From the NCBI GenBank assembly GCA_025331445.1, contig JAIWNE010000007.1, positions 186,001-250,000 of the forward strand: a stretch of DNA of 64,000 bases, read 5' to 3'. Origin of the DNA: Blakeslea trispora (Eukaryota > Mucoromycota > Mucoromycetes > Mucorales > Choanephoraceae). The position numbers were made by a program, and so were the translations under genes. Positions 33,598 through 45,539 of the stretch are shown here, in pieces; the stretch's first letter is position 1, and each line of letters begins with the position of its first letter. The notes below the pieces were generated by a model that saw only the letters and a program-made list of their open reading frames with translations, did not search any database and was not told the DNA's origin.

Positions 33598-35751
33598 GAT
33601 AAAGAAAAAATGTGGATATATATTAAAAAAAAAAGAAAAAAAAACAGACGGATTTTATTCTATTTATTTTATATGCATGATAAGAAACAAATGACCTTCA
33701 TTAAAGTAACGTGACACTTTATCCGGGTTACACTTATCGCAAGTCATTATCTTGACCATTTTTCTCTCCTTTTTTTTTTTCACACACCATAAAGTACACT
33801 AAGATGAGCCAATAAATCTAGATAATTTGCCTTACAAGGTATATAAATACTTAATCAATTTGATTGGATAAAAAAGAACTACGCAATTTCATTTTGTTGA
33901 TGCCTATTCTTATCGTTCAAGTAGATGTGTTTAAAGTGAATGAGACTATCATAAAATACATTCTTTTTTTTTTTTGCAGTGTGTCTATTATGAGTAACTT
34001 TTTATAACATGTACAGTGACTATCAGCAAAATATCATATCTGTCTTTCTCACGGGGCCCTCACCTTATAAAAAAAAGAAGCTATCATTCTCAGTCCTTTT
34101 TCAAAGCTCAATTTTGCTATCTTTAATGGAAATAATTCTCGCTTGTTGAAACATATTTCGATCCATGACGATGCATTATTCCGTTTTTATTGGTTCTTTC
34201 AAGAATCCAATCCGCTCTTTCTTTCTTTCTCTTTCAAACACACACACACACACCTTCTCTCTTCTGACCTCTGATGCGGTCTCTGATTGGCCCAAGTTCA
34301 TTTGATCAACACAATGATATGATCAAGAACTAAATTATTCCGAACCTTTTTTTTTTTAAGGCCTCTCTCCCCAATTCATTTATAGTCTAAAACAGAAATA
34401 AGCTGCAAAAGAGAGAGGATGTACCTTTTTTAATGTCCGAAGTGAATGCTGTGGCACAAACACATAGATGCATTGATTTATGCTTACTAGAATCATATCA
34501 TTCTACAGTAAGCTTATTCTGCCACACATAAGGAAAGATTTCTTTCATAAAGAGTTTGTTTGCAACATTTGCAGATAAAGAGTATTTACCAATCACCATG
34601 GGTTTGCTTATTTAGAAAGTCTCTTTCTTGACTATAAGTGTGTTTGTTTGTTGCAGTTAGTGAAAACCTTCTTTATCCTCTGTTATATCAAAGGCCTCTA
34701 AAACAAACTAATCTAAATTGAGAAAAAGCGTCAAATCTATCATTGGTGAGTAAGCTTTTATTTTTTGCGGTTTTATGCACTTTTAGTAAAATTGCGTAAA
34801 ACTTTTATTGTGTTTTCATATACCTCTTCTGAACTTGAATTCTACTTGACTATGCGAATGTAGTTTTTTTACAATTTAGAACAGTGGCATATAAATATGA
34901 CATTTGAAATTTGTAAATGAGTCATGGATACTATTTGACTTGAAATGTTCCTACTGCATTGTTCTTCTTTAGGCTATCAATACACGCATGTTTAAAGTTG
35001 CTTTAAAAACTCTTTTTAAAAAACCCCCATTTCTTAGTCTCATAAAAAAAAAAGAGAAGGGCAAAAAGTGAATAATGACCAAAGTACTATTAAAGTGTTA
35101 TCGCACACGCCCCCTTTTTTTTTTTCATCTAAAAACAACAATTGTGCAAATAACAACCTTACAAACTAGCTCCCTTAGTCTGAATTTTTTATTTTATTTT
35201 AGTTATGCATGAAGATCCAAACTGTCAAAATAGTGATACACACTCCAAAACAAACTCAAGACATAAAATAGCTTGCCACAGGTTGCCTTTCTCTTTTGTT
35301 TTTCTCGACTGTTAATCATTGAATACAGTGACATGGTTCTGTTTACTGAAAAACAATACTGACTCAAGAACTCTTGTAGAAAAGGAGAAAATACTGCTTT
35401 AAGGTAATGGCGTACATGTTACACATTAATAACCAACAACTTTACTCTGAAAATTAAAAAAAAAAAAAAGTAAGCTTATGTATGCCATTTATTTTAGAGA
35501 GTCATAAAATGCCTCGATCAACCGTGTCAAAATGTGCCTCACCTTTTTTTTTTTTGAAGAAAAACAATAAGTATCGTCTACACACATAAGAAAAACAATA
35601 AAAGGATTTTTTTCTCTCTTTTTTTTTTTTGCAAGTATCACAAATGTGCGCCTAAATCAACTCCGTTTAGGAGCCCATAATATATATATTGTTTGTGTGC
35701 CTTTATTTCTCTTTTTCTTTACTCTAGGTTTTCTCTTTTTCTTTCAAGACC
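33598..35751. other. Intergenic between protease and kinase genes
   Basis: About 2.1 kb serving as upstream region for both divergent genes. Contains a CA repeat near 34237, many T-runs and no supportable gene. Confidence 0.5.
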
Positions 35752-38369
35752 ATGATGTTGTACAAGAAAAAGAAAAACAAACTGCCTTCACGCAAATCTG
35801 TCAGTCGACCTTATATTGGTGTGATAGAAACAACTATGGTATACCACTCAGTTGAAGATCACCAAGATCGCCTCATTTCAGTAAGCTACTCTCTTTTTCT
35901 TTTTTGCGGGAGAAAATTGATTCAAATGTGCCTCTTTTTTTTTTCTTTTTTTTGTATCAGGTATTTACTTTATTTGTAGAAGAGCCTTCAAGGCATTTAA
36001 TCCTAATTCGATTTTATGAAGATTTTGAAGAATTTGACAGAAGGGTAAAGCATAGATTACTATCATTCACATTTAATAACTTTCTTGTTACATAGATTAA
36101 ACATTATTCGAAAAAATTCAAGACAAATTTACCAAAACTATACCGTGAACAGAAAACGATCGATTCATCCGAGCAACAACAGATACATCAACGAGAAGAT
36201 GAAGAAGAGGAATCAATAGATCATAGCCTTAGAAAGAAATTCCTCTATAGCTTCTCTAAAAAGTCAAAGAGCTTTAGTAAACGAAGCAATTCTGACAACA
36301 TTGAAAGATATTTACGTCATTGTGCAAACGATCTAAATGTCCAATCATGCTCCCTTTTCAAAGAGTTTCTTCAACCTCAGAGGGATGAAGATAATGTTAT
36401 TCTGAAGCAAGTTGTACAGTCTTATGTTGAAGAGGAATCAATGATCCATAGTGCATCAGGCCAGGGTACCGAAGCAAATCATCGAAATCAGAACAAAGTA
36501 CTTGCAGACACTGCATTGCCTGATGCTCAAGAAGTCAGACCAACATCTTCAATTCACTCCTATTCCTCTTTCCCTTCACATATCGAGCCTACAATAACAC
36601 CACTCCAACCCAGACCAAATCGACAACAACCACAACCACAACAACCACAACAGCAACCACAACAGCAACCACAACAACCACAACAGCAACCACAACAACC
36701 ACAACAACCACAGCAGCAACCACAACAACAACAACAAGAAGAAGAATATACTGAAGAGAGCGACTTTTTGACTACATCCTCTCTGTCTTCAATGCCTCGC
36801 GTCACAATTCAGGACTTTCAACTGATTAAAGTAATCGGTAGAGGCTGTATGGGCAAGGTAAGAAAAAATAAAGAGAGAATTGCTTATGATTCCAATGCAC
36901 AATACACATTTAAACTTTGCTGGTAGGTCCTTTTGGTTCGACACCGAAGTTCTTCAAGACTCTTGGCCTTAAAAGCCATTTCAAAGAAAACAGTGATTGA
37001 ACAGAGTCAGATAGTTCATATTAAAGCTGAGCAACAAATCTTGTCTGACATTGCATCCATTCACCACCCCTTCTTAATCAAACTTCATTACTCATTTCAA
37101 GATATAAATCAACTTTTTCTCGTCCTTGATTATCATGTTGGTGGAGATTTAGCAACACAGCTAAGAATCAATCATACCTTACCTCCAGAACGATGTCGAT
37201 TTTATACAGCTGAAATCGTCTTGGGAATTCAAGAATTACATCGATTAGGCATTTTATACAGGTAAATGATAAGTTTCCCCTTTTGTACACCAAAAAAAAA
37301 AAATTGTGTTTGTATACCTGAAATTCATTTGTCCATTTATAGAGACCTCAAACCTGAAAACATCTTATTGACTGCAGATGGTCACCTGGTACTTACTGAT
37401 TTTGGCCTCTCAAAGCAGTTCTATGATGGTCTCAGCCTAGATGAACAACGCACAGAGACATTTTGCGGTACAGCAGAATATCTAGCTCCTGAGATCTTGA
37501 ATGAACAACCCTACTCTTACGAAGTGGATTACTGGAGTATGGGCACCATTCTATTCGAAATGTTGACAGGAATCACTCCCTTTTGGGCTGAGAATCGCGA
37601 TGAGATGTATCGACGTATCCGTGAAGATCCACTTCAGTTTCCGGAATACATTGATATCGAAACAGCCGATTTTATTGCACGTTTACTAAAGCGAGATCCA
37701 AAGCGACGTCTTGGTAGTGGTCCTGATGGACCTATCCGGGTTCGTTCCGATCCTTACTTTGAATTTATAGACTGGAACCTTATCTACACCAAACGAATCA
37801 AGCCACCTTATGTACCCAACCTGTACTCAGAGACTGATTTCAGTCACTTTGACAGTGAATTCTTACGACTCACACCTCGTCTCTCGCCAGTCGGAAGTGA
37901 TTATATGCTCAGTCAAAGTTTGGATCGTGCTTTTGAAGGCTATTCTTATACCAATCGAGAAGAAAACCTGCTTGACTCTCCACCTTCAGAGCTCTATAGT
38001 ATGTCAGAACATCCTCCTCCTGTGACATTGATGGATACGGCCATGGCTCAATCTGGCCTGGTGGGTGGTCAACATGAAGGTACACGCTATTTTGTCTATA
38101 ACGATAGCGATGACGTGATTCCTTATGACGAATATGTGGAAAGCATGATGAGTAGCAATGATGATATTCACTCTACTGACCTTGTTCGACGCCACAGCAG
38201 CAGTCTTCAATACCAATATGAAGATGCCAATGGTATACAAGACAACGAAAGGTATTACCCTCCTCGGCCTGCCAGACCTGTCACAAGAAGTAACGTGTCA
38301 GCATCGCCAACCTTAAGCCATCGTCGCACAATTGCATCCTCAATAACCAGTCATTCTTCTGTTTATTAA
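35752..38369 (+). CDS. PX-domain AGC-family Ser/Thr protein kinase
   Basis: Signalling kinase probably recruited to phosphoinositide-bearing membranes, resembling SGK3/YPK-type enzymes. Five exons: 35752-35880, 35961-36044, 36096-36857, 36927-37261 and 37343-38369; 778 residues. The N-terminus is PX-like (RPYIGVIETTM; RFYEDFEEFDRR). A polar linker carries a Q/P repeat (36623-36740). The kinase domain has the glycine loop IGRGCMGKV, Lys341 in LALKAISKK, RDLKPEN with Asp438, DFG at Asp456, and the activation segment TETFCGTAEYLAPE with Thr476 as likely PDK1 site. After the kinase core, a TP motif (LTPRLSP) and a hydrophobic motif FEGYSY (37932-37949) match the AGC tail. An unusual tail of about 130 residues follows the hydrophobic motif. 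Substrates are unknown. Confidence 0.92.
36623..36740 (+). repeat. Coding Q/P repeat tract
   Basis: Tandem CAACCACAA/CAGCAACCACAA units encode alternating PQQ in the linker between the PX and kinase domains. All units are multiples of three, so length variation would keep frame. Confidence 0.9.
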
Positions 38370-39942
38370 TTCATACTCCTTTCTACAAAATGCAAAGAAA
38401 GACTTGTTACCTTCATATATTCCCCCCTCCCCCCCCCCTCAGCTTCTTTTTCTTTTCTGTCTCTCTCTCTCTTTTCGTCTCTTTTCTTCATTCATTTTGG
38501 GCAGGTCTTAAATCGAAGGAAAGAGAAAGGAGGGAAGAGAGTACTTGGAAAGGAACAAGAAACCTTATCCCTTGTTTTTTTGTGTGTGTGTGTTTCTTGC
38601 TACACAAGCTATCATAAGAAAACAAACAAACCTTTTCTCTTGTCAACCTTATAGACCTTTCTTTTAATTTCTTTGCGATACTTACAAATTTCGTTTTAAT
38701 CATCAGAATAGACTTATAAATCACACTTTATATTCTCCCTTTTTTTTAAAAAAAGAAGTTGTGAAATTGCATGTTAGTGAAAGAACATATGGATACTAAG
38801 AATGAGAACCATTCGAGTCAAATCATTTTACATAATCTGGTTATCAGATGTTTTTTGGTTATTTATCAGCGGAGCTTCTATTGCTCAACTCGTAGAAATG
38901 ACACCTCTTGGTGCAACCAGACTAAAAGCTACTCCTTCAAGCGCTTGAAAAGGGTATGAACATTAAACGAATTATGTTTCAAATGAAAGGCTTGAAATCC
39001 TCTCACTTTTTTATTTCTTTATGATATTTGCTTCAAGATGCATAAAGTTGCTACAAATGATAATAATAAAAAAAAGAAGCATTTTGATCCAAGCAAAATG
39101 TCCATTGATTTCAAATTAAATAAGCTTGAAGAGATATTTGGAAATCTTTTAATGGCTTTCCTCTTAAGTTTGCATAAAGTTAGGCTGGACTATAATAAAG
39201 TAGCGACTGGATGTGTTCTATAAAATAAATGATTTTATTCTTTGTAATATATGCAAAAGGCTTTTGGGATAATGTTTGCAAAGCAATGTCATACATATGG
39301 CTCTTGTTATTCATTTGTATATGTGGTTCTTGTTTTTTCTCTAAAGGCTAGAGTTCTAATATGGCTGTAGTGTGTCCAATCTCATTACTGTACCAAGTAA
39401 GCTTGGTTGATTTCTTATGAGTTACACACAATTTTCTAAATTCAACATAGCATTGAAAAAAAAGGGCCCACAATTTATTGCTGGTTGATGGTTGGTAACA
39501 TATAAACGTCATTGACAGGCAAGTGGGCTACCGGAAAATTGTCTACAAAATTAAGAAACATAGACCCCTAGGATAGAAGCCCAGTTTTGATATTATCTCC
39601 AGGATATCCTAAATACAAAAAAGAAAAGTGAGTATGTTTGTGTTCATGAAAAACTTTATAAATATGCTTCCAAACAAATCGATTTAGAGACATTTCAAGC
39701 TGATATCGTGTGTTCTGCTACTATCAAAACATCGTGCGAAAGCATCCTTCCTAGTTGACTTCTAGGGCGCTCTGTATGTCTGTCGGACAACATCAAGAAC
39801 AATGTTGCTATTCAACGAACCAGACAGGCTTGCTAAACAACAAGACCCAGACAGGACGATAAAAGAACAACCTCAAGAAAGCGTGTACCAGTCGCAATCC
39901 TGATAACTACCTTTCAACCCAAAAAAAAAGAAAAGAAGAAAC
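38370..39942. other. Intergenic
   Basis: Pyrimidine-rich DNA just after the kinase stop (C-runs near 38425), then AT-rich spacer with short frames lacking motifs. No gene supported. Confidence 0.5.
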
Positions 39943-40590
39943 TACAGTGTGGTTCGAAATAAGTTGCGGATTTTGTAAACTCCGCGATTGGATTATTTAA
40001 CCCATTGTTGTTCTGTTGATCTTCCCATCACCTTTTTCTTAATAAACATAATAAAATGAGCACATCTACTACTACTTCTGTTGTCAAAAAAGCCAATAAG
40101 TACCTTTCTGAATACGATTACGGTAGATTAGCAGGCGCTTTCTTGTACAAAGGAAACTTTGCTCAAATCTCAAGAGATCTTGACCTCCCTAAATCTACTG
40201 TACAATCACCTTATAAAAGACTTCAGAAAACACAAATCACTCTTCCCAAAACCTCAACTGGAAGAAAAAGGCTTCTTTCTCAAACTGGTTTGAACGCGAT
40301 TAGTCAAAACGTTCGTCGTCGACCTACTGAGTCGATTTTTGGGTTCTGGCCAGAAGGTCTCTTTGTCCGCTTTTCGAGTGGCATTGACTCGTATGAAGTT
40401 CAAATCTCGTGTATCGGCAAAAAAAAAAAAGCCTGCTCTGAAGCAGACGCGTAAAAAATTGCGTTTAGCTTGGATCAAAGAGAGGTTGAATTGGGCAAGA
40501 GCTGTAACTGATGCATAACAGCCTTCATGATGTAAAGTACTCTTTAAATTCAATTTTCAAAATCCGCAACTTATTTTGAACCACACTGTA
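39943..40590 (+). mobile_element. Tc1/mariner deletion derivative (644 bp)
   Basis: The element spans 39945-40588 with 31-bp terminal inverted repeats that differ at one base, beginning CAGTGTGGTT, and flanked by TA on both sides (39943-39944, 40589-40590). Inside is only the start of a Tc1-type transposase. The near-identity of the ends suggests the copy is young or was recently mobilised in trans. Full-length Tc1 elements are usually over 1.2 kb, so roughly half is missing. Confidence 0.92.
40056..40524 (+). pseudogene. Truncated Tc1 transposase, DNA-binding half only
   Basis: ATG at 40056 opens a frame with the paired-like HTH region (LSEYDYGRLAGAFLYKGNFA, ISRDLDLPKSTV) and GRKRLLS hinge. 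The frame shifts at a run of 12 A residues near 40420-40431. In the shifted frame it continues with KKLRLAWIKERLNWARAVTD and stops at about 40518. The catalytic DDE region that should follow is absent. If translated, the product would bind the terminal repeats but could not cut, and so might act as a repressor; that is inference. Confidence 0.8.
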
Positions 40591-40672
40591 GTCAGAAGAA
40601 AGTAGTGACAAAATACAATATTCATAAGCACTGAAACTGAGCACCTTCTATATTTTTCTGTAGACGAAATTA

Positions 40673-42196
40673 ATGGAAGAGGAGGTTGAAGAGAATAGAG
40701 AAGAAAATCTAATTGAAGAGAAGGAAGAGCCAGTTGTAGAAGAGGACAGAGTATGTGAAGAGGAGGATGAAATGGATCAGAGTAATGTAATGTACACTTC
40801 TAAAGTTTCTTTTCCTCTCTCAAGATCTGGGATCGATGGATCAAGTTTATTAAAAAAGCACAAACTAATCCTGATCTACACGAATTTGCGTAAAGTATCA
40901 GACGATTTATTGCAACGGAAGCTGATTGTTTTAATAGTTGTGAGCGTCACGGTGTTCTTCGTCTGGGGCACGGCATTACCAATGCTAATCTGAGCGATGA
41001 AGATTACAATGCTTTAAAAGCTTGTCTATTGGAAAAGAATGCAAACTGTATTCCTGATGTTGTAGAAGGCGTTGAATCTCATCTATATGAACTATTTGAT
41101 ATCGTAGGTTGATGTAGCTCAAGTAATCTGGATGACTTGCGCTTTTTTCTAGACTGACATTCAACAGTTGTGGTTCAAGATTAAATGGCCCATAACCAGC
41201 AGTAAAGAGGCTATATATCTTTCCCATATGGAACTCGTTCAGGAAATTACAGCTTCTGTGTAAGTATCAGATGCAAAATTAGTCTTACCACGCACCAACA
41301 TATTGATCGATAGATACAATTTTGTATACAAGCAGAATCTTGCTCTATCTCTGGAGCAGTCTTATCGAGATGTTTCAGTCTTTCCTCTTTTGAAAGCATG
41401 CGTAAATATGATGGATAATGACAGCCTGTTATTTGTTCCCGGAGAAGTACCATTGGAGAGCATGACGACCCAACTCGCAAATTCAAAGAAGGTACTAGCT
41501 TCTAACGAAAAATACTATGCAGATGGCCTGGTATCATACTTGAAATTTGCATTTACAAAGCCAGTGGGCCATTTGGCGCCAAAGAAAAACCCTAGCAAAA
41601 CTTTGATTTTCACAAGGCTCTTTTTGGGCTCTTATCATGTATGGCTAGCATTGCTCAGGCTTATAGCTACGCATCACTAGAAACGTTCTCAAAGCTCAAA
41701 CTTTATTTTGTACAGACTAAAGGTATGATAGTGCTTCTTCATGCCTCCTCTCTATTAAACACTTGTGTGCATAGGATCTTCAATACATTTGTGGTATTTG
41801 AGGTATCTTCAAGAAAATACATATGCTATTGTTCGAGAATCCAAGTTGAAGTTTTCCAATGAGCCCGAAAAGTACGCTGATACTGTACTGGAGTGTCTAC
41901 AATTTGCTGGCTTGTTTAAGGTATTCAAATCTATTTTTCAGTAGAGAAATAAGAGTGGCATTAACAAAGTATACTCCTATCCTTAAAAGGGTCGCATGAG
42001 TAACACTATGGATGTTATAAACAAATTGACAAGTGAACACCACAAGACGCTGATTATGCAAAGAACTAGCCGCATTACTGGTGCAGAATCCCCTCCACAA
42101 CTACTCTCTGCAATTGTCAAGCCAGCTATCATCAAACTCACTGAATCCAAGCATAGTAAAGAAATGCACAAACTAGGCCCAGATTCTTTTTTTTAA
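40673..42196 (+). pseudogene. Multi-exon gene relic of an unrecognised, probably Mucorales-specific family
   Basis: An acidic start (MEEEVEENREENLIEEKEE) is followed by exon-like blocks with matching splice phases: 40833-41104 (IWDRWIKFIKKAQTNPDLH; LRLGHGITNANLSDEDYNAL), 41150-41260 (QQLWFKIKWPITSS), from 41314 (YNFVYKQNLALSLEQSYRDV; KYYADGLVSYLKF), a block to 41721 (FHKALFGLLSCMASIAQAYS), 41776-41920 (LWYLRYLQENTYAIVRESKL) and 41990-42196. I recall relatives with KYYADG and FHKA-like blocks as an expanded family in Mucorales, function unknown. An in-frame TAA at 40891 and a frame change between about 41590 and 41605 break the model, though a 65-bp intron at 41533-41597 could bypass the second. 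Either a recent pseudogene or a mis-modelled gene. Confidence 0.55.
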
Positions 42197-42553
42197 TAGC
42201 TCTTTAAGTTCTACTCTTTCTTTTTTGACAATCGTATTTATTTTCTTTCTAACTAAACTACCAATGAATGAAGCGATGGATTCTATTAGTGCGCATTTTA
42301 GCTTGAAGCACTAAAACTGCAGTAGCTTTTCATATGGTCCTACTTTGATAGTATTGCCCAAAGGATCTTTGTTCTTTTTTTTTTGAATAGCATTAACGAC
42401 TGACAAAAAGCACCTCATACTGAATCTGTCAAGCATATCCTTCAATTCGTTTCCAAAACCTTCTGTTCTTCTCTTTCTTCATGAGATTCAAAAGGCTCAA
42501 CAAAAGACAAAATCTGCACTCTGTGTATACTGAAAATGGTGTTTTATTGAGAT
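42197..42553. other. Spacer between convergent gene ends
   Basis: AT-rich, with a T-run near 42380; no gene. It lies between the 3' ends of the relic and the F-box/WD40 gene. Confidence 0.5.
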
Positions 42554-44218
42554 TCACAAAGCACACAAAGGCGTCAAGTCACTACCAAAATCAATGACCA
42601 TCACTCTCTTTTCTTGCCCTGAGCTGACTATTCGAGTGCCTGTACATAACACACTAAAAATCCAACTAGAATGGCAGCTCTGAAAGCTAAGATTGCAAGC
42701 ACCAGTCTCAGCATCCCATACCTTGATTGTGCGATCATAGCTACCGCTCACCACTTTTCCCTATCATGCTCTTTAGAACTATTGTCTCCTTTGCGATTTG
42801 CTTCTCGACTTACCTCAACACAATCAATAGAGCGAATCATGCCGACATGACCGATGAGTGTATTAACACATTCTCCTGTATCAATATCCCATACTTTGAT
42901 CTTTCCTTCTAAACCGCCACTAAACAAGTACTTTCCGTTGAACCTAACAGTAGCGAGTCCTAGTCGATGACCTTCCATTGTCTTTAAGCATTCGCCTGAT
43001 GCAACATCCCATAATTTGAGTGTAGAATCACCTGAGGCTGAAACAATTTGATTGCGACATTCAATTGGTTCAACAGCATTTACTGAGGCTGTATGTCCTG
43101 TCATCCGACAGATCTCTGTACCTGTCGACGGATTCCATACACGGAGTGTGTGATCTCTTGAAGCAGTAACGATCAAACCATTAACAAAGCAGACGTCAAG
43201 TACGCTATGACCATGTCCTTGGAGTTTCTTGATTGGTGTCAGATCAGGCAAGGACCAAAGAATGCATGTGGCATCAGAGGATCCTGTCAACATAATCGAG
43301 CGATCCTTATTCACTCGCAAGCTAAGAATGCTACTGTCGTGACAATGCCGAACTGTTTTGATACATTGACTAGTCACAACATCCCACACCTTGAGCGATT
43401 TGTCTCGGCTACCACTTACTAAGACATTTGGACCTATCCAAGCAAGACAATAGACACTATCACTATGGCCTTGTAGGAAGTGAGTGTCAACCTTCCCTGT
43501 GAGCCAGCGCCTATCCAGTTTTAAGCGGTTTTGATACAGCTTGAGATTTTTAGAAGGTATCGAAATGCTGCTGCTTGCCCTTCTTTTCTTTTGCCTTGTA
43601 GTAACAAGAGCTGAAGACATCTCGTCTGTCGCCATGCTGCTCTGTATAGGCGGGGGGATGGATCTAAAATCTGCATAAAGTAACTTGCGCCACAACTCAT
43701 CATCACGACAAATAATGTACATTCTACTACAAGTACGTGATAGCTTTTGAGTAGATTTGTAATCCAAATAGAACAGTATATTCAAGATTATTTCATTAGG
43801 CAAGTACACTAATGACGAGCACTCTAAGATGTATTGTAAGTAAGTCACACGGAAAAATGATATAATCGCAGTAACACGCACTTGACAGTCCAGAGAGTAA
43901 ACTAGTACTATATTCTGTGGAGCTGTAGCTTGTCGAAGAGTAGATCGATGAAGATCGACGATGCGATACTGAGCTACGAGCTTTGAGCTTGGGCAAGATA
44001 GCTGAAATATTAGAAGATGATGCCTGTAATTTTCTTTTGAACGGATTGAGCGAATGAGAGGTATATTGAGGGTTTAAGCACTTGATTTTGGCCGTAGTTC
44101 CATCCTTTCTTGGAGAAATAGTTATATATGTTGGTATGTGGATACCTTCTTTATCAATATGCTTTGCTGGGGTATTTTTACTTGTATTTGTAAACCAAAA
44201 GGAAAGGACATAAGCCAT
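42554..44218 (-). CDS. F-box/WD40-repeat protein (SCF ubiquitin ligase substrate receptor)
   Basis: Predicted adaptor that binds Skp1 through its F-box and captures phosphorylated substrates through a WD40 propeller. Three exons: 43882-44218, 42814-43823 and 42554-42760; 517 residues. The N-terminal 110 residues are serine-rich and basic. The F-box follows (LPNEIILNILFYLDYKSTQK; CRDDELWRKLL, about residues 118-162). Seven WD40 units run to the C-terminus, each with GH and WD-type ends, for example GHSDSVYCLAW then SLKVWD, and GHGHSVLDVCF then TLRVWN. The second intron sits inside a repeat-to-repeat linker. It belongs to the Cdc4/Met30/Pop group by architecture, but the exact orthologue cannot be decided by eye. 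Confidence 0.92.
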
Positions 44219-44479
44219 TTTGTAAGAAAAAGAAAAGGAGAAGGAAAAGACGAAAAAAGAAAAAAGGCAAACTAACGTTTTAGCATATTTGGAGTTTATC
44301 TCCTAATAAGTGTAAGCATTTTCCCCACATCAATCAAAGCTAGTAATGTGTGGGTGTGTGAATCTTTTCATATGGGACCAAGCAGAAATTAACAATAAAA
44401 AAGGTGGAGAATGCCGAATATTGGTTTTTCAAACTGAATTGACCTACTGGATTTTTTTTATTTGCCTACGCCATTTTAA

Positions 44480-45510
44480 TTTTTGCGTACCGGTATTTTA
44501 ATTTTGCATATGATAAAAAAAAAAGTTGGCGCATGAAGAAAAAAGAGAGCTACTTTCATCATAGGCTTGCAAGCGATACAGTCATCAAAATAGAAGGTAG
44601 AGTACTTTATCCAATTGACGCAGTTCGAGACAGTGACTTTTTTGGATGATTTTATTATTCTTTGGCAGAAACTATCATCTACAGTCAAGCAATCTCTTTG
44701 CACACCTGCCTTTAACTTTGACCAAAACAGTTTGATTGAATTTTGGAAGAAAGAATAAAGAGGGAGGAAGGTGGGCTTTTTACCACGCTTCAGTATCGCT
44801 CCTTGAACTTCTGATACTTCATGTGTGAAGGCGTTGTCTATGACAATGTATCTACCTTTTATATTGTGCTTATCCAAAGCATCTATTACAACTTCAATAA
44901 ACTTCAAGAAATGCTCATTATGAGCACCAATTTTAGCAGTGGCAACAATTTCATCAGGAGTTTCATCATTTCTTTTTCTCTTTTTGCTAGAGATTGCTTT
45001 TCTTTGCACTGTTTTAGACTTGCACAAATTCAAGTCAATAACCCTCTTCTCACAAATTCCTCTGACAATTGTTACAATTATGTCTCAGCTATTTGGAAGA
45101 TCAACTTTAACAGGCTGACCTCTCTTGGATCTTCCAGAATTGCATCTCCTGCGCATGTTGAAACCCGCTTCATCAATAAAGACACAGTTCTTCTATCAGA
45201 TCGTTTCCTTATCACCCTTCTATTGCAGCACCTTCTCTTCTCTTTGCTCCAGGGTTGTGTCAGCATTTCTGGCCTCGACCAATTTCTCTCATTTTTTTAA
45301 GGCTAAACAGGCATGTTTTATCATGTGATAGTGTAACAATGAAATAGATATACTTCCTGTGTCCAGAAAAGCATACAGCAGGGCATCTCTTGCTTCCCAC
45401 AAAGCTGCAGCAGTGCTTTCTTTTTCTTTTTCATACAAGTCAACTAAAAAAGTTGTGTACTCACAGGTTAGCTTCTTGCTCACATCATCTTTCTTTGCTC
45501 TCACAACACC
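44480..45510 (-). pseudogene. IS630/Tc1-like DDE transposase, decayed
   Basis: On the minus strand, blocks in order: LTCEYTTFLVDLYEKEKEST and LLHYHMIKHACLALKK (HTH part, about 45510-45290), then in a shifted frame the first catalytic segment (DEAGFN-like, about 45180), and then 45033-44476 with GRYIVIDNAFTHEVSEVQGA (second Asp) and FQNSIKLFWSKLKAGVQRD. The last segment normally reads N-P-I-E-x-F-W; here the glutamate position is a lysine (AAA, plus-strand 44731-44733). Frame changes and a stop separate the blocks. Terminal repeats were not identified. Confidence 0.75.
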
Positions 45511-45539
45511 AGATTGGTATTTCTACCCAAGAAAAGGAG

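Noticed and set aside
36560..36805. Minus-strand cysteine/glycine-rich frame
   Set aside because: Antisense of the Q/P repeat in the kinase gene; the CCG-type pattern is a product of the CAA/CCA repeat.
41897..42171. Minus-strand short frames near 42 kb
   Set aside because: Antisense of the last exon of the plus-strand relic, which has matching splice phase.
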